Shown in pieces: positions 61,979 through 64,000 of a DNA stretch of 64,000 nucleotides. This stretch comes from Gossypium raimondii. Lineage: Eukaryota > Streptophyta > Magnoliopsida > Malvales > Malvaceae. The number at the start of each line of letters is the position of its first letter. Positions within the stretch are counted from its first letter, which is position 1. The position numbers were made by a program, and so were the translations under genes. The DNA is taken from NCBI RefSeq assembly GCF_025698545.1, contig NC_068569.1, forward strand, positions 13,578,001 through 13,642,000, given 5' to 3'. Below the pieces are notes generated by a model, which had not been told where the DNA came from, searched no databases, and worked only from the letters and a program-made list of their open reading frames with translations.

Positions 61979-64000
61979 ATGGATACAGTAAAATGGTTGG
62001 CGAAAGCAATGCTTCTGTACCAGCTTTTTCACTTTTCATTCTCTTTGTCTTTGGATGCCATAACACCACAACACTCCCTCCGAGATGGTGATGTTGTGAT
62101 CTCTAGAGGAAACACGTTCGTCCTTGGGTTCTTCAGCCCTGCCAATTCCAGATATCGCTATGTTGGGATATGGCATTACCAAGTTTCTATTCAAACACTT
62201 GTGTGGGTTGCCAACAGAGAAAATCCTATCAATGAGACCTCTGGAACCCTCTCCATTAGCAGCCAAGGAAACCTCGTCCTCTACCACAAAAACTACACTA
62301 TTCCTCTCTGGTCTACTAATTCCACCCTTACGCACTCCAATAATTCTACGGCACGACTCTTGGATACAGGGAATCTAGTTTTAGTCCAAAATGAAATCAC
62401 CTATTGGCAAAGTTTTGATTATCCTACAAACACTATGCTTCCATTTATGAAAATTGGTTTAAATCTAACTACTGGTGTAGATCGATTCCTCACGCCTTGG
62501 AAGTCTCCAAATGATCCCGGGATTGGAAACTTCACTTACAAGCTAGATTCCACAGGCTTCCCTCAGCTGTTTTTGTACAAGGGTTTGGCTAAATTCTGGC
62601 GAGCTGGGTCATGGACGGGGCAAAGATGGGTTGGAATACCAGAAATGAGGCGTAGTCCCATTTTCAATTATAGTTTTGTGTATAATGATGAAGAAATTTC
62701 TGCCTCGGGAGATATAAAGGACGCCTCTATAATCACAAGAATGATCGCAAATGAGATAGGAGAGATGCAAAGGTTCTTATGGAATCATCAAAACCAACGC
62801 TGGGTTACAATTTGGTCCGCCCCAAAGGAGGAATGTGATTTTTACGGGCACTGCGGGCCCAATAGTAACTGTGACCAAACTCAAGTAGACAAGCTTGAGT
62901 GTTCTTGTTTACCCGGATTCGAACCAAAGTCTCCCGAAACTTGGTCGCTAAGAGATTGGTCGGCTGGATGTGCACGAAGGGCTAATGCGTCTATATGTAA
63001 ACATGGAGAAGGGTTTGTGAAGGTGGCAGCGGTGAAGATTCCTGATACTGCTGTGGCTAATGCAGACATGGGGTTGGGGCTGAAACAGTGCCAACGTAAG
63101 TGTCTGAGGAATTGCTCTTGCATGGCTTATGCGAGTGCATTTTCTGAGAGTAATGGAGGGACCGGATGCTTGACCTGGCACGGGGATTTGCTGGATATCA
63201 ATACCAATAGAGATGCAGGTCAAGACCTTTTCATACGGGTGGATGCTGTTGTCTTAGGTAGGTATCATCTCTATTTGCAACAAGTATATCTATTTTGTAG
63301 GCCATATCGCACATTAACTTTCAACTCTTTTTCTCTACTTGAAATAATTTCTCAAAGTCGAAAGTGGTTGGGTCACGATTAGGCACTTTCGATATCTTCT
63401 AAGGCAAGCTAGCAACCCAAAAATGTCATTTAAGCACTTTACTAATGCATTATCAAGAACCTGTCCCCCCAAAAAAAGTGTTACCAAGAACACCCAGTTT
63501 GTTGCACTTGAATCTGAATTAGATATCTCTCAAGTCTTATGTGATTTCAAAGCTTGCTTCAAAGGTCCATTCTGGGCAATGTACATAATTTGCAATAATT
63601 TTTTACATTGGCAGTAGTAATTTGCATATATACATTTCATTTGTTTAGCTAGTTACAGGTAGAATGGTGGAGTTAGCAAGAAGCAATTGGTGGCAATTTT
63701 TGTAGTTTCTATTGCAGTGATACTTTCCATGGTAGCCTTTGCATTTTGTTTAGTGAGGCGCATAAGAAGAGGTAACCAAATATCTGCGGTTTCGTTTTAT
63801 GTCTAGGTTAAAGCAAATAAAAACTTGCAGTTTTCACTCAAGTTCTACAAACTAAGCAATTATATGCATTTTACCAGGAAGACAAAGAGGACCTTCAGTC
63901 AGCTCCACAACAAATCCAACGCATTTGGAGGACTCTTTAAATGGAACAAGTGCTGCGTTACCAGTAATTAATTTGGGAACCATTGCCGTAGCCACAAATA
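61979..64000 (+). pseudogene. G-type lectin S-receptor-like kinase, 5' part; in-frame stop at the likely exon 1/2 junction
   Basis: Exon 1 is 61979-63257. The start ATG at 61979 sits in ACCATGG, six bases inside the longer frame. It encodes a signal peptide, bulb lectin (LVWVANREN), S-locus glycoprotein and EGF-like (CDFYGHCGPNSNCDQ) regions, and PAN (KCLRNCSCMAYA), ending VDAVVL. The donor TTAG/GTAGGT is strong. Exon 2 carries NGGVSKKQLVAIF plus the membrane span to RRIRR and ends at 63771. Exon 3 (63878 on) carries GRQRGPSVSSTTNPTHLEDS to NLGTIAVATN. Using the natural acceptor at 63648, codon 431 is TAG (63660-63662), giving a 430-aa secreted ectodomain. The acceptor at 63658 shifts the frame. 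A weaker donor at 63284 with the acceptor after that TAG (63662) would restore an open frame. The kinase domain lies beyond the window. It is either a pseudogene or alternatively spliced. Confidence 0.75.

Overview
The window is nuclear DNA of a dicot plant: AT-rich, intron-bearing genes with GT-AG junctions, and wide spacers filled with transposons. The repeat families (CACTA elements with TTAGCGGCG subterminal repeats, LTR-like elements starting TGTAACA, GGGTCGGGCCGGG MITEs) and the protein sequences recall cotton or another Malvaceae; that is inference from memory, not a search.

Layout. 1-185 is the last exon of an MFT-like PEBP gene. 1861-2469 (-) is an intact stand-alone RNase H-like ORF. 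3862-4130 is a plastid 23S rRNA fragment. 5655-10575, 13414-14839 and 29086-31547 are three copies of one non-coding LTR-like family, two rearranged into large inverted repeats; a Tourist-type MITE and a hAT-type MITE lie between the first two. 16878-18225 is a two-exon PB1-domain gene with a GC-AG intron. 19643-27868 is a CACTA element holding a second CACTA element 23 bp from its left end. 37638-39229 is a six-exon D-type cyclin like CYCD6;1. 40407-41448 is a cluster of small inverted-repeat elements. 42393-44576 (-) is a five-exon PLAC8-family gene. 46851-47763 is a Mutator-like element with a 10-bp target duplication and a broken Tourist MITE inside. 52218-52583 (-) is an intronless EF-hand protein like PBP1/KIC. 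The right end carries two S-domain (G-type lectin) receptor kinase genes in tandem: 55734-58877 is complete (7 exons, 819 aa), and 61979 onward runs off the window and has an in-frame stop at its most likely exon 1/2 junction.

The genes are unrelated singletons apart from the receptor kinase pair. I see no operon-like system. The most unusual structures are the nested CACTA pair, the two foldback forms of the LTR-like family (one with arms over 800 bp), the GC-AG intron in the PB1 gene, and the second receptor kinase, which could be a pseudogene, encode a secreted ectodomain, or be rescued by alternative splicing. RNase H or reverse-transcriptase remnants from non-LTR elements recur at 35.4, 51.6 and 61.0 kb.
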